DNA from: Kitasatospora sp. NBC_00374
Lineage (GTDB): Bacteria; Actinomycetota; Actinomycetes; Streptomycetales; Streptomycetaceae
NCBI RefSeq assembly: GCF_041434935.1
Contig: NZ_CP107965.1
Span: 1-64,000, forward strand
Direction of reading: 5' to 3'
DNA: 64,000 nucleotides
The number at the start of each line of letters is the position of its first letter. The stretch's first letter is position 1. The notes under the pieces are model-generated. The model saw only the letters and a list, made by a program, of their open reading frames with translations. It did no database searches and was not told the DNA's origin. The position numbers were made by a program, and so were the translations under genes. Positions 42,570-51,676 of this stretch are shown here, in pieces.

Positions 42570-43440
42570 GAACGACCTCCTGGCAGAGCAGGACCGCCAC
42601 CACCCGGGTGGGTGGTGCGATGACGCGTCGCCGCCGGTGGACGGCGTTGTTCCAGACGATGTTCGACACGACGGCCCGCGCGACGGCCGACGGGCGGTCC
42701 TGCGGGTAGCCGCGGTGCGCCCACAGCAGCGCCCGGGCCTTGCCGCTGCGCCAGCAGCGCAGCATGTAGGCGCGGAAGGCGCTGGGGTGGTCGTGGTGGA
42801 TGGCCATGCCGGGGCTCAGCACCGCGTGCTGCTGCAGCCGCATCCGGCGGCCGAGCTCGACGTCGCTGTAGGCGGGCAGGAGGGCGTCGAAGCCGCCGGC
42901 CCGGGTGATCGCCTCGCGCCGGTAGGCGCTGTTGCCGCCGTTGACGTACGGGGCGCCCATGACGTCGGCGCCCGCAGCCGCTGTGACGTACCAGCTGCCG
43001 AACGTCTCGTAGTAGTAGACGGCGTCGCGCAGCTGGGCGTACAGGTTGACGCTGTCGGTGCCGATCACCGGACCGCCGAAGGCGCTCTTCGCCGGGTGGG
43101 CCCGGCTCAGGCGCCGCAGCTCGGCGAGCCAGGTGCCGGCCGGCACGCAGTCGTCGTCGAGGAAGGCCAGCAGCTGCCCGCGGCTCTCCCCGATGCCGGT
43201 GTTGCGGGCGCGGGCGATGCCCACCTGCTCGGGCAGGACGACGGTCCTCAGATCCGGGTCGCCGTCCTCCACCCACCCGTAGGGCTCGCAGCCATCGAAG
43301 ACGAGCACGATCTCGTAGGCGAGTGCCGCTGCGGCGCACTGCTCGCGCACCGCCCGCACCAGCTGTCGGCAGCCCTGCGCGCGCTCGCGGGTGGTCACGA
43401 CGACGCTCAGTTCCACGGCGCCCTCGCCCTCGCCGGTCAC
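42454..43440 (-). CDS. GT2 family glycosyltransferase
   Basis: This 328-aa enzyme has the GT-A pattern: LSVVVTTRERAQG, VGIARARNTGI, and FLDDDCVP carrying the DXD near 93, with VNGGNSAYRRE and AYSDVELGRRM further on. It should transfer a nucleotide-activated sugar to an acceptor. GTG start overlaps the HAD stop as GTGA. Confidence 0.88.
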   Translation of the reverse strand: MTGEGEGAVELSVVVTTRERAQGCRQLVRAVREQCAAAALAYEIVLVFDGCEPYGWVEDGDPDLRTVVLPEQVGIARARNTGIGESRGQLLAFLDDDCVPAGTWLAELRRLSRAHPAKSAFGGPVIGTDSVNLYAQLRDAVYYYETFGSWYVTAAAGADVMGAPYVNGGNSAYRREAITRAGGFDALLPAYSDVELGRRMRLQQHAVLSPGMAIHHDHPSAFRAYMLRCWRSGKARALLWAHRGYPQDRPSAVARAVVSNIVWNNAVHRRRRVIAPPTRVVAVLLCQEVVHGFGYAYALLGCLAGGGRRVRAGSVPATGLGVAPGAPQ

Positions 43441-44045
43441 GGGAGCAGCCCCAGGTCCGTCAGCTCCTCCTGCAGGCCCTGCGCGGTCACGAATACGTGG
43501 CCGCGCAGCCCGAGGTCCTGGCCGGCCGCCACCCAGGAGGCGGTGTCGTCCACGTACAGCCCCCGGCGCAGGTCGAAGGCGCCGTGCGCGGCGGCGTGCC
43601 GATAGCTGGCCGGATCCGGCTTGGCGGCCCTGATGTCGGCGGAGCAGAACACCGCGTCCGCCAGGCCGTCCAGGCCGTGGTGAGCAAGGTCGGCCCACAG
43701 GCGGCGCGTCGCGTTCGACAGGAGCACCACCCGCACGTTGTTGTTCTTGAGCGCCTTGAGGAGCTCGACGACCTCGTGGTTGGCTTCGCCGTGGTAGTCG
43801 AGCCATTCCGTGACCGCGGCCTCGCCCAGGGCCCGGGCTATCGCCTGCCGCCAGGACTCGTAGTCGATCCCGCCGGCCATGGCGAGCCTGGCCGGCGGCG
43901 ATTTCAGCGCAGTCGGCAGCAGCGAGCCCGCCGACAGGCCGTGGCGGGACTCGATCCGCGCCGCCACGGCGGGATCGAAACGGATGATGACGTCTCCGAC
44001 ATCACAGAGCACGGTGTCCACATCTGATCTGGGGTTGCCCGACAC
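43437..44045 (-). CDS. HAD-like phosphatase
   Basis: This protein of about 202 aa has HAD motifs: LCDVGDVI (Asp nucleophile), LLSNAT, AAKPDPASY with the Lys, and VDDTASWV. It should remove phosphate from a sugar phosphate. It is the first gene of the upstream unit. GTG at 44045 was chosen; the AGGAGG is 11 bases away, so the start could differ. Confidence 0.8.
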   Translation of the reverse strand: MSGNPRSDVDTVLCDVGDVIIRFDPAVAARIESRHGLSAGSLLPTALKSPPARLAMAGGIDYESWRQAIARALGEAAVTEWLDYHGEANHEVVELLKALKNNNVRVVLLSNATRRLWADLAHHGLDGLADAVFCSADIRAAKPDPASYRHAAAHGAFDLRRGLYVDDTASWVAAGQDLGLRGHVFVTAQGLQEELTDLGLLP

Positions 44046-44347
44046 TCCGGTGATCACCTCCTCGGCTCGGCACTCGCAGCCGAGTGCGCAGGATCCGAAC
44101 ACGAGATTCCGCTGAGCGTGAGCCCAACGACGGGACGAACTCGGCCGGGGCCGGGGCTTCCCCTACTCCGGGGAGGCCGGCTGCCGACGTCATCCACCAT
44201 CCCGCCGATCGGCACCACCGGGAAGACACGGACAGTGCCCAGGCGTACCCAGCGTGTACCCAGGTGTTACCAGCCGCGCCCGAGGACGCTGAATCCGGTG
44301 CTGCATGGGCATCATGACGGGGACGAGCAACCGGAGGTGACGGGCAC
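44046..44347. promoter_or_regulatory. Divergent region between HAD gene and TPR regulator
   Basis: No gene is supported in these 302 bases. It should hold promoters for the upstream cluster unit (leftward) and the TPR regulator (rightward). Confidence 0.45.
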
Positions 44348-45739
44348 TTGGAGATCCACGAGCATCCCTTGACCTACTTTCTGAAGCAGAGAAAGTGGTC
44401 GGCTACCCAGTACCTTGCGCATCTGAGTCCAATCCATGAGCGGCTCGGCTACGGAGCCATCCCTTCGGACCGCAAGCGCGTCACCCGCTGGACCCGCGAA
44501 GGCGTCACGCCCGAGCCGAAGGCCCAGCGGGCGATGGCGATCCTGCACAACATCTCGGAGGCCGAGATCGCCGATCGTCCCTGGCCGAGCTGGCTCGCCT
44601 TGGCGTGCATGAGTTCAAGAGACCTGCTGCACGCCAGGTGGACTCCTCAGACCGCCGTTGACCTGCTGGACCACGCCACCGCCGTAGGAGGACTGATGGA
44701 CCGCCAAGGAATGGACCGCCGAGGATTCATAGTCGTCGCGGGGATGGCCCCGGTCCTGGCCCAGGCCGCCGTCGCCCCGCTCGCTCCTGCGCGCGCCGCC
44801 GGATCCCGCATCGGCGCGGACGTGCCCACCCAGTTCGAGACGTCCCTGAGCATTCTGCGCCGCCAGGACGACCAGTTCGGCTCCGGCCAGGTCCACGCCT
44901 CCGCCCGCGCCACACTCGGCATGATCACCACCCGGCTCAAGACCGCGGCCTACACCGAAGCCAACGGCCGGCGCCTGTTCGCGGCCGCCGCCGAAGCCGC
45001 CAGGATCTGCGCCTGGACGGCCTACGACTCCGGCCAGCACGCACTCGCCGAGGAGCACTACCTCGTCGCCCTGCGAGCGGCAGCCTCATCAGGAGACCCA
45101 GTGGTCACCGCCAACACCTTGGCGTTCTGGGCCATCATGCGGTACTCCACCTCCGACCCGAACGGCGCCGTGGACCTGGTCAACAGCGCCCTCGGCTACA
45201 CCAAGCAGATCGGCTCCGCCCGAATGGAAGCGATGCTGCTCGCCCGCCTGGCCCGCGCCCACGCCCACGCCGGCGACAGCCGCTCCGCCGCCCGAGCGCA
45301 GAACGCCGCCATGGCCGCCTACGACCGGGCACGGGACCAGGACCCCGCCGCCGACCCGGACTGCGTGTACTGGGTGAACCTGGGGGAGATCAGGATGCTG
45401 CAGGGCTCCTGCTCCCTGAACCTGGGCCGGCCCAAGGAAGCCTTGGCGCACTTCGAAGACGCCTCCGCTGGGCTGCGGGCCGCGGACACCTACCGCGAGG
45501 ACGATTTTCCCCGCGGAGCAGCCATCTACCTGGCTCGCGAGGCTGAGGCCAGGATCGCCCTCGACGATCTCGACGGAGCGATTGACACCGCTCACCGGGC
45601 TGTGGAGCACATGGGTGGAGTCACCTCCGCCCGCAGCTCAACTACGCTTGCCGACCTGCGCTCGAAGTTCCAGGCCCACCGCGACGTTCCGGTCGTTCAC
45701 GAGTTCTTGGAGAGCACCGTCTACGCCGGTGCAGCGTGA
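44348..45739 (+). CDS. HTH/TPR regulatory protein
   Basis: This 463-aa protein has an N-terminal helix-turn-helix-like region (YFLKQRKWSATQYL and the basic patch SDRKRVTRWTREG), a linker, then an extended helical repeat region (about 150-450) typical of the TPR portion of actinobacterial regulators. The TTG start has GGAGG nine bases upstream. Its position next to the biosynthetic cluster, divergently transcribed, makes it a candidate pathway regulator (inference). Confidence 0.65.
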   Translation: MEIHEHPLTYFLKQRKWSATQYLAHLSPIHERLGYGAIPSDRKRVTRWTREGVTPEPKAQRAMAILHNISEAEIADRPWPSWLALACMSSRDLLHARWTPQTAVDLLDHATAVGGLMDRQGMDRRGFIVVAGMAPVLAQAAVAPLAPARAAGSRIGADVPTQFETSLSILRRQDDQFGSGQVHASARATLGMITTRLKTAAYTEANGRRLFAAAAEAARICAWTAYDSGQHALAEEHYLVALRAAASSGDPVVTANTLAFWAIMRYSTSDPNGAVDLVNSALGYTKQIGSARMEAMLLARLARAHAHAGDSRSAARAQNAAMAAYDRARDQDPAADPDCVYWVNLGEIRMLQGSCSLNLGRPKEALAHFEDASAGLRAADTYREDDFPRGAAIYLAREAEARIALDDLDGAIDTAHRAVEHMGGVTSARSSTTLADLRSKFQAHRDVPVVHEFLESTVYAGAA

Positions 45740-45878
45740 GCGCCTTCGATGATCCCGGCTCCAGCCCCCATACTTCCTAGATGGCCCACCTATGGTGCCC
45801 GTCGTCCGTCGTGGCTGGCTGCGCATGGGACACCGGCCGCGGCCGGTAGCAGTGAGTCCTGACCATGAACGGAGCACT

Positions 45879-47192
45879 TTGACCTCCGACAGTCGCAGCC
45901 CTGCGGCCGCCCATCCGGCCGCGTCGGCCGGCCAAGCCGTCGAGTTCTTCGGCCCGCAGCCTCTCGTCCTGGTCGAGACCGCTCCCCCGCAGGTTTCGGC
46001 TGCCGACCGGCTCGCCGTGGACCGAATTTGGGCGCGGGACGCGGCCGCCAATCCGGCGCTGTTCGACGGTCCGGTGATCGTCTGCACCGGGCTGGAGCAG
46101 CAGCCCGGTCGCCTGGTCCTATCGTGGGCACCCCTCTCCTACCGGTACCGGGCCCTGCGCCAGCTGCCCGGCACCCCGTGGAAACCGGCGGCGGTCTTCG
46201 TCACCGTCCTGCAGCCGGTGACCGGGGGCGGCCTGGTGGTGGGCCGCGAAAGCGCCTCGACCGCTCACCCCGGCCGGTGGCAGCTCCCGGGCGGCTCTGT
46301 CGAACCACCGCCGGACGGACAGCAGCTCGACTTCGAGGCGCTCCGCCGGCACGCCGCGCGCGAACTCGCGGAGGAGATCGGGCTGGAGAGCGATCCGGAC
46401 AGCCTGCGGCTGTGGGCGGTCTCCCGGGGCGAGCACAGCAACATCGGCGTGCACCTGGCTGCCAAGCCCGTGCCCGAGGGACTGGTACGCCGTTGCCACC
46501 AGGCGCTGCTGACGTCGATGGCCAGCAGTGCCGAACCGGAACTAGAGGCGATCGCGACGGTCGACTCCCCGACGCGACTGGCTGCCCTGGGACCCACCGT
46601 GGATTACCTGCACCCCGTCCTGGCCCGATGGGCAGACCCCGCCCAGGCATCGGACAGATGGCAGCCCAGCGTCTGGCCGGCCACCCTCGCCACAAGCCGA
46701 CTGCACCTGCGCCCGGTCGAGACGGCGGACGCTGAGTTACTCAGCACTCTGTGGTCCGATCCGGGCGTCCGGCGCTACCTGGGCGGCCCCGTCCCCCTGG
46801 ACCGGATCGCCCGGCGACTGGAGCAGGCCCCCGGGCACCCCGGACACTTCACGGTCACCCTCCACGGGGCGCCGATCGGTCGGGTCACCGTCGACCAGGA
46901 CCACCGCACCGCAGACCGGACGGAAGTCTCGTACGAGTTCCTCCCGAGCGCCGGCGGCCGCGGCCTGGCGGCCGAAGCCGTCGCCGAAGTCATCCGCTGG
47001 GTGCGCACCACTGACCCGGAGCGCGAACTCGTGGCAGTGACCCAGGCCGCCAATCGCCGCTCCCGGCGCCTCCTGGAGGCACTGGGGCTGAGCGCGGACA
47101 GGCGCCTTGACGAACACGGTGTGGAGCAGGCGGTCTACGTACTTGCACCAGGCGAATCACCAGCAGCCCCTGGCCAAGGACTTCCGTCGTAG
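45879..47192 (+). CDS. Nudix hydrolase fused to GNAT acetyltransferase
   Basis: This 437-aa protein has a Nudix domain with the box PGGSVEPPPDGQQLDFEALR and ELAEEIGL in the first half, and a GNAT domain in the second (SRLHLRPVETADAEL, GRGLAAEAVAEVI, NRRSRRLLEALGL). The Nudix part may hydrolyse a nucleoside-diphosphate derivative, the GNAT part acetylates an amine. TTG with GGAGC upstream was chosen; a longer frame begins at 45792. The substrate is unknown. Confidence 0.75.
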   Translation: MTSDSRSPAAAHPAASAGQAVEFFGPQPLVLVETAPPQVSAADRLAVDRIWARDAAANPALFDGPVIVCTGLEQQPGRLVLSWAPLSYRYRALRQLPGTPWKPAAVFVTVLQPVTGGGLVVGRESASTAHPGRWQLPGGSVEPPPDGQQLDFEALRRHAARELAEEIGLESDPDSLRLWAVSRGEHSNIGVHLAAKPVPEGLVRRCHQALLTSMASSAEPELEAIATVDSPTRLAALGPTVDYLHPVLARWADPAQASDRWQPSVWPATLATSRLHLRPVETADAELLSTLWSDPGVRRYLGGPVPLDRIARRLEQAPGHPGHFTVTLHGAPIGRVTVDQDHRTADRTEVSYEFLPSAGGRGLAAEAVAEVIRWVRTTDPERELVAVTQAANRRSRRLLEALGLSADRRLDEHGVEQAVYVLAPGESPAAPGQGLPS

Positions 47193-47323
47193 TCGACCGG
47201 GATCGGCACTCGCGCTGCGCCCCGAGGGCGGCCTGCTCTTGGAGGTGCGCCCACCAGCAACCCCATTGCATCGAGGCGGTGCGCCACCATTACGTGCCAG
47301 AGGGGCCACCGGCCGAGGTACGC

Positions 47324-47412
47324 TCCCGGGCCCGGCGCGGCACCTCGGCCGCATCCCGGCTGGCCAGCAGTCCGATCGGCTCCCCCGCCAGCGCCCAGCA
47401 GCAGCCCGTTGG
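47324..47412 (-). pseudogene. Degraded fragment of the cluster glycosyltransferase
   Basis: These 89 bases match 41641-41740 of the glycosyltransferase gene with a few substitutions and an 11-base gap. In the same frame they read PIGLLASRDAAEVPRRAR versus PIGLLASRDVAEVPRRAR in the intact gene. No intact gene surrounds the fragment, so it is a pseudogene remnant of a duplication. Confidence 0.75.
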
Positions 47413-47428
47413 TTGACCTCCCAGCCGT

Positions 47429-48544
47429 TCACAGGGCGATCGGCCGATAGTTGAGGGCCGTATGGACGACCTCCTCGGCCGAGGCATCACGCAGTTCGGC
47501 CGGGGGGTGGAAGATCAGGCCGCTGACCCGGGGATGCGACACGTTGGCGGCGAAGAGACGTAGGTAGTAGTCGCTCTCCGGGTCACCAGCGAGGATCCTG
47601 CGGACGATCTCGACAAGCTCTTCCGTGGTGATGTTCGCGATCCAGGGACGAGCCGGCCGGGCAGCCTCCAGAGCAAACTCGCTCAGACTGCGGCTGCCGT
47701 CGTACTCGGCGAAGTCCAGGGCCACGTAGTCGTGGCCCGTCTTCGTGTTGAAAGCCCTGATCTCGTCGTCCGCGCTCCCGGCCCCGAAGAGCACCAGCTC
47801 GGCGATCCGTGAGATCGCGCTCAAGAGCTCGTCCAGCCGCTGCTGGCTCACCAATGGGGGTATCAGTTCCGCTCTCAGATCCACAGCCCGGATTATGCCG
47901 TCGACCTCTGACGCCCCCACCGGGTACCGGCAGCCCGCCCCGGTGCGGGTCGTGGCTGCGGCCGGACGGTCAGGCGGGACCGCCGGGGGAGAGCGCCCCG
48001 GGGTCGTAGGACTTCCGGTGCTGGCGGCCGCAGGAGTGTGCCGATCCAGGTCTTCAGGGGCTAGGAGCGCCGAGCGGAGCCACTGGGGCGAGGTGAGCGT
48101 GCCGTTGACCTCGGGCCAGTGGACCCAGCGGACGCGAGGGCTGTCCGGTTCGAGGGTGCGTCCAGGGTCGGGGATGTCGAGGAGGTGGCCTGCCAGCAGC
48201 AGGTGGGCTTGTGGATGGAGCGTGACCCAGTCCGGTGCCTGGTCGGGCGGTATGAGCCAGTAGGTCTGCCCCGTCCGCGCGTCGTGGAGCACCGGCCCGA
48301 TCCGCTGGGCGCAGGGGCCGTCCAACGCGGCGTCAAGCAGGGGCAGCGCGGTGGCGGCCACCAGGGAGATCGCGTTCCAGCGGATGCCGGTGGGCATCGG
48401 CACGAGGCGGTCCGGTTCGGCCAGCCACCGCACGACGGTGCGGTCGCGCTGGAGCGGTCCCAGGACGCCGGCCAGCCACAGGGCCGGCGGCATGGCGGCG
48501 GCCTGCGCGGGGTCGGGCCGCCGCCGGGGGCGGGGGAGGTCCAC
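47429..48544 (-). CDS. Hypothetical protein, two-domain appearance
   Basis: This 371-aa protein is not recognised. The N-terminal 170 residues (WLAGVLGPLQRDRTVVRWLA, MPTGIRWNAISLVAATALP) and C-terminal 145 residues are joined by a Pro/Thr/Ala-rich linker near 170-210. The C-terminal part has IRAFNTKTGHDYVALDFAEY and ANVSHPRVSGLIFHPP. It is the last gene of a four-gene run with HATPase. Confidence 0.6.
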   Translation of the reverse strand: MDLPRPRRRPDPAQAAAMPPALWLAGVLGPLQRDRTVVRWLAEPDRLVPMPTGIRWNAISLVAATALPLLDAALDGPCAQRIGPVLHDARTGQTYWLIPPDQAPDWVTLHPQAHLLLAGHLLDIPDPGRTLEPDSPRVRWVHWPEVNGTLTSPQWLRSALLAPEDLDRHTPAAASTGSPTTPGRSPPAVPPDRPAAATTRTGAGCRYPVGASEVDGIIRAVDLRAELIPPLVSQQRLDELLSAISRIAELVLFGAGSADDEIRAFNTKTGHDYVALDFAEYDGSRSLSEFALEAARPARPWIANITTEELVEIVRRILAGDPESDYYLRLFAANVSHPRVSGLIFHPPAELRDASAEEVVHTALNYRPIAL

Positions 48545-48548
48545 CGGG

Positions 48549-48842
48549 CTACCGCCGGGTGGGGGTGGTGAGCACGGTGAACTTCTCGACCGTCTGCTGC
48601 GGCTTCATCGAGAGGATCGCGGGGGGACCGTTCAGGTGCAGGATGCGTCCCCCGCTGGGGCGCCAGAGCATGTTGGTGATCTCGTAGGGCCAGCCGTCGA
48701 CGCTGATCCAGGAGCCGATGGCGACGTCCTGGTCGCCGGCGGGGCGGGGGGCGAGCAGGGTGCGGCCGTCCGAGAGGCGGAAGGTGCGGTCGTCGCTCTG
48801 TTCGAGCACGGTGGCGAGGGTGGGGCCGGGCAGTGGCGCCAT
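48549..48842 (-). CDS. Small hypothetical protein
   Basis: This 97-aa protein (from the ATG at 48842, which overlaps the HATPase stop as TGATG) is not recognised. It contains LSDGRTLLAPRPAGDQDVAI and IGSWISVDGWPYEITN, a small beta-rich fold. It lies between the HATPase and the 371-aa gene in one operon. Confidence 0.6.
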   Translation of the reverse strand: MAPLPGPTLATVLEQSDDRTFRLSDGRTLLAPRPAGDQDVAIGSWISVDGWPYEITNMLWRPSGGRILHLNGPPAILSMKPQQTVEKFTVLTTPTRR

Positions 48843-49318
48843 CAGATTTCCGTTCGATTCGGGCTGGGTTGGGTGGTGAGCGGGCACTGGGCCCAGACGG
48901 CTTTGCCGAAGGGCAGGGGGTGCCAGCCCCAGCGGTCGCGGGTGATGGTGCGTACGAGCCCCAGTCCCAGGCCCCCGACCTCCAGGCCGGGGACGGTGGT
49001 GTCGAGCAGCGGTCCCTGCGTGCTGGGGTCGCTGACGACGACAAGGATGTCGTCGCGGTGGAGCGCGAGGAGAATCGCCATGGGGGTGGGTGCGCCCGGG
49101 GTGGTGGCGTGCTTGAGGGCGTTGGTGACCAGTTCGGTGATCACCAGGGCGACGTCGTCGAGCGCGTTGTCGTCGGCGGGGCGGTTCTGTGCGAGCCGGA
49201 TGTCGCGGCAGTGGGCGACGGCACTGTTGCGGATCAGGGCGACGTCCCGCGGGGCGAGCTGGTCCACTTCCTTGCGCCAGATGGTCTGGGCGTCGTGGAG
49301 TCGGGCGGGCGTGGTCAC
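48842..49318 (-). CDS. HATPase-domain (anti-sigma-factor-like) protein
   Basis: This 158-aa protein has a GHKL/RsbW-type ATP-binding fold: N-box ELVTNALKHA, G1 VVVSDPS and G2 GGLGLGLV. In Streptomyces such proteins often act as anti-sigma factors or kinases of anti-anti-sigma factors. The GTG start overlaps the previous stop (GTGA). Its partner is not evident. Confidence 0.85.
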   Translation of the reverse strand: MTTPARLHDAQTIWRKEVDQLAPRDVALIRNSAVAHCRDIRLAQNRPADDNALDDVALVITELVTNALKHATTPGAPTPMAILLALHRDDILVVVSDPSTQGPLLDTTVPGLEVGGLGLGLVRTITRDRWGWHPLPFGKAVWAQCPLTTQPSPNRTEI

Positions 49319-50025
49319 GGCGCCTCCGTGCGGTGCGGCCGCCCGATGAAGGCGGCGAAGTGGTCGGCCCGGGCGGCCGGGTCGGACTGCCGCGGTTGCT
49401 TCGCGGTTCGGGGGGCCGGGATCGCGGGGGTGGCGGCGAACAGGACGCGGAAGGCGTCGTGGAGTGCGGCGGCCAGGCTGCCGGCGTAGGTGAGGGCGCC
49501 GCTGCCGTCGGGGGCGTGGACCCAGCGGGCCTTGCGTGCGTCGGCGCCGGGTGCGGGGCAGAGCAGGGTGGTGCCGCTGGAAGGGGTCAGGTGCACGGTG
49601 AGGGCCTTGCCCCAGGCCCACGGGCCGTCGGGTGTGTCGGAGTGCCCGGCGAGGAGGCGGTCCCAGTCGGCTGTGAGGCGTGGCACCCAGAAGTGGAGGT
49701 GGGTGTCCGTGAGCAGGGCGGGGCCGGGCACCGCGTTCGCGGCGGCCAGTACCTGGAGCGCTCCGTCGCCGAGGCGGACATCGGTGCTGATGACGTGCCA
49801 GGGGCTGTCGTCGGCCGGGCGGACGGGTGCGAGGGCGTGCGGTGTGCGCCAGGCGGTCAGGCAGGCGCCAGGGTCGGCGCTGGTCCGGGCGAGCCAGTCC
49901 TTGCCCGCTGCGTTCGGGGGAAGGGGGGCCGTCGGTAAGGGGACGGGCGCGGCATCGCGGGCGCCTGGGCTGGCCGCGCGTGTGGGCGCAGAGGGCGGGT
50001 CCAGGAGAGCGGTGATGTGGGTCAT
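49315..50025 (-). CDS. Hypothetical protein upstream of HATPase gene
   Basis: This 236-aa protein is not recognised. It has TPWHVISTDVRLGDGALQVL-like and LLTDTHLHFWVPRLTADWDRLL segments, then a C-terminal basic region. It heads a four-gene leftward operon beginning just right of two palindromic operators. Confidence 0.6.
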   Translation of the reverse strand: MTHITALLDPPSAPTRAASPGARDAAPVPLPTAPLPPNAAGKDWLARTSADPGACLTAWRTPHALAPVRPADDSPWHVISTDVRLGDGALQVLAAANAVPGPALLTDTHLHFWVPRLTADWDRLLAGHSDTPDGPWAWGKALTVHLTPSSGTTLLCPAPGADARKARWVHAPDGSGALTYAGSLAAALHDAFRVLFAATPAIPAPRTAKQPRQSDPAARADHFAAFIGRPHRTEAP

Positions 50026-50128
50026 CGGGGGCTCCAGCCACGTCGTTTAGGCCTGCCGGGCAGGTCGGCGACGCCGCACATCGCGTGGTGCGATCAAGCG
50101 GTCACCTTGAGCAAGCATCACTACTGTG

Positions 50129-50144
50129 CTCGCTAATTAGCGAG
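50129..50144. promoter_or_regulatory. Palindromic operator 1
   Basis: CTCGCTAATTAGCGAG is a perfect 16-bp palindrome with an AT core. It lies in the gap between the 236-aa gene and the XRE gene. A second copy of its core follows three helical turns later. Confidence 0.6.
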
Positions 50145-50161
50145 TCGTCAATATCGCGGAA

Positions 50162-50173
50162 CGCTAATTAGCG
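50162..50173. promoter_or_regulatory. Palindromic operator 2
   Basis: CGCTAATTAGCG repeats the 12-bp core of the first palindrome, with 31 bases between centres (same helical face). A dimeric regulator, perhaps the XRE protein, could bind both. Confidence 0.6.
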
Positions 50174-50291
50174 ACATAGGCTTGGCGGGCGGCCGGACCA
50201 CCGGCACACTGTGACGCACCGTTACCCCGACGGTGATCATCACCGGTTGACGCGTCACACTGTTCAGGCACCACGACGAGGAGGAGCGACC

Positions 50292-51137
50292 TTGGCCAGC
50301 AGCAACAGCGAGCAGGACCTCCGCCGGACGCGGGTCGGCGGGATCCTGCGCCGCCTCCGCGAGCAGACCGGCAAGACCCTGGAGGTCGCCTCCGAGGAGG
50401 CCGGGATCAAGATCGACCGTCTCAGCCGCCTGGAGCGGGGCGTGGTGAGGATCGACGTCCCCGTGGTCAGGGCGCTGCTGGACGTCTACGGCGTGCAGGA
50501 CCGGCAGGTCCGCGCCGCGCTGGAGGAGATGGTCCGCAGTCTCACATCGCCAACCTGGTGGCAGTCCTACAACCGATCGCTGCACATCGCCCTGAAGAAC
50601 TACCTGGGGCTGGAGGAGACCGCCAGCTCCGTGTGGGCGTGGCAGCCTCTGCTGATCCCCGGCCGCCTCCAGGTCGAGGAGTACTCGCGGGCCCTGCTCC
50701 ACGCCGGAGTTGGCATCGTCCACGACGGGCCCGAGCAGGCCGAAGCGCTGGTCCGGGTCCGCCAGGAACGCCAGCACCGGGTCACCACCCCGCTGACTGT
50801 CGTCATCGGCGAAGCCGCGCTCCGCAATCCGGTCGGTGATCCCAAGGTGATGCGCGCCCAGATCCGACACCTGCTCATCCAGGACCCCGCTGTCACCACC
50901 GTGCTCGTCCTGCCGGCGGAGCGCGGTGCGCACGTCGGCCTCGACAGCGCCTTCAGCGTTCTCGACTTCCCGGACGGGGCCCGGGTGGCCACCGTCGAGA
51001 CGCTGGTCACGACCCTGTACCTGGACGACGAGACCTCCCTGGACGCCTACGCCAAGGCGATGGTCCAGATCACCGACCTCGCGCTCGACCCGAGCGCGAC
51101 GCGGACGTTCCTCGAACAGCTCGTCCGCGCCGACTGA
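50292..51137 (+). CDS. XRE-family regulator (DUF5753-type)
   Basis: This 281-aa protein has an N-terminal XRE helix-turn-helix (LRRLREQTGKTLEVASEEAG, SRLERGVVRIDVP) and a C-terminal sensor-like domain (YLGLEETASSVWAWQPLLIP). This is the standard Streptomyces XRE/DUF5753 type. The TTG start has GAGGAG at good spacing. A DUF397 gene follows 30 bases on. Confidence 0.88.
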   Translation: MASSNSEQDLRRTRVGGILRRLREQTGKTLEVASEEAGIKIDRLSRLERGVVRIDVPVVRALLDVYGVQDRQVRAALEEMVRSLTSPTWWQSYNRSLHIALKNYLGLEETASSVWAWQPLLIPGRLQVEEYSRALLHAGVGIVHDGPEQAEALVRVRQERQHRVTTPLTVVIGEAALRNPVGDPKVMRAQIRHLLIQDPAVTTVLVLPAERGAHVGLDSAFSVLDFPDGARVATVETLVTTLYLDDETSLDAYAKAMVQITDLALDPSATRTFLEQLVRAD

Positions 51138-51167
51138 CCTGCCCGACTGCACCTCGAAGGGAACGCC

Positions 51168-51380
51168 ATGCCCAGCAGCACCCCTCGTCCCCTCCCGGAC
51201 GAGTGGACCACCAGCTCGTACAGCGGCCAGACGGGAGACTGCGTCCGCTGGCGCCAGTCCCGCACCCGGGCCGCCCACGTCGAGGTGGGTGACTCCAAGA
51301 ACCCGGACGGCCCGACGCTGACGCTGCCCGAAGAGCAGTGGCGGGCCTTCGTGGACTTCGCGAAGGGCTTCGAGGTGTAG
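51168..51380 (+). CDS. DUF397 protein
   Basis: This 70-aa protein has the DUF397 pattern: WTTSSYSGQTGDCVRW, HVEVGDSKNPDGPTL, and LPEEQWRAFVDFAKG. DUF397 genes usually accompany XRE/DUF5753 regulators and are thought to be partners or antagonists. Placed directly after the XRE gene. Confidence 0.9.
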   Translation: MPSSTPRPLPDEWTTSSYSGQTGDCVRWRQSRTRAAHVEVGDSKNPDGPTLTLPEEQWRAFVDFAKGFEV

Positions 51381-51402
51381 CGGCGGGGAAGATCGAGCAC
51401 CA

Positions 51403-51437
51403 GGGCGGGGCCGGGTCGCTGACACCCGGCCCCGCCC
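51403..51437 (+). terminator. Hairpin terminator of the XRE/DUF397 operon
   Basis: GGGCGGGGCCGGGT (51403-51416) and its complement (51424-51437) form a 14-bp stem around a 7-nt loop, 23 bases past the DUF397 stop. Confidence 0.8.
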
Positions 51438-51676
51438 TTCGGTGCGCCGCTCTGCAGCGCGGCCAGCCAGCCCCGAGGCGTGCTTCGTCCTTGCCTGCGG
51501 CCAGCCGCAGCTGGCCGTGGGCGTGGACATCCGTCACCTCTCCTCGCTGTGCACCTGCCCGACCAGTCCACCGTGCCCCGGGCGGGCGAGTCGAGGTCAG
51601 ATCACCGGACACATCGGCCCCGGCGCCGCAATACTGGTGCGCCGCTCAAAGAGCAGGTGCACCAGAGGGAGGTCCG

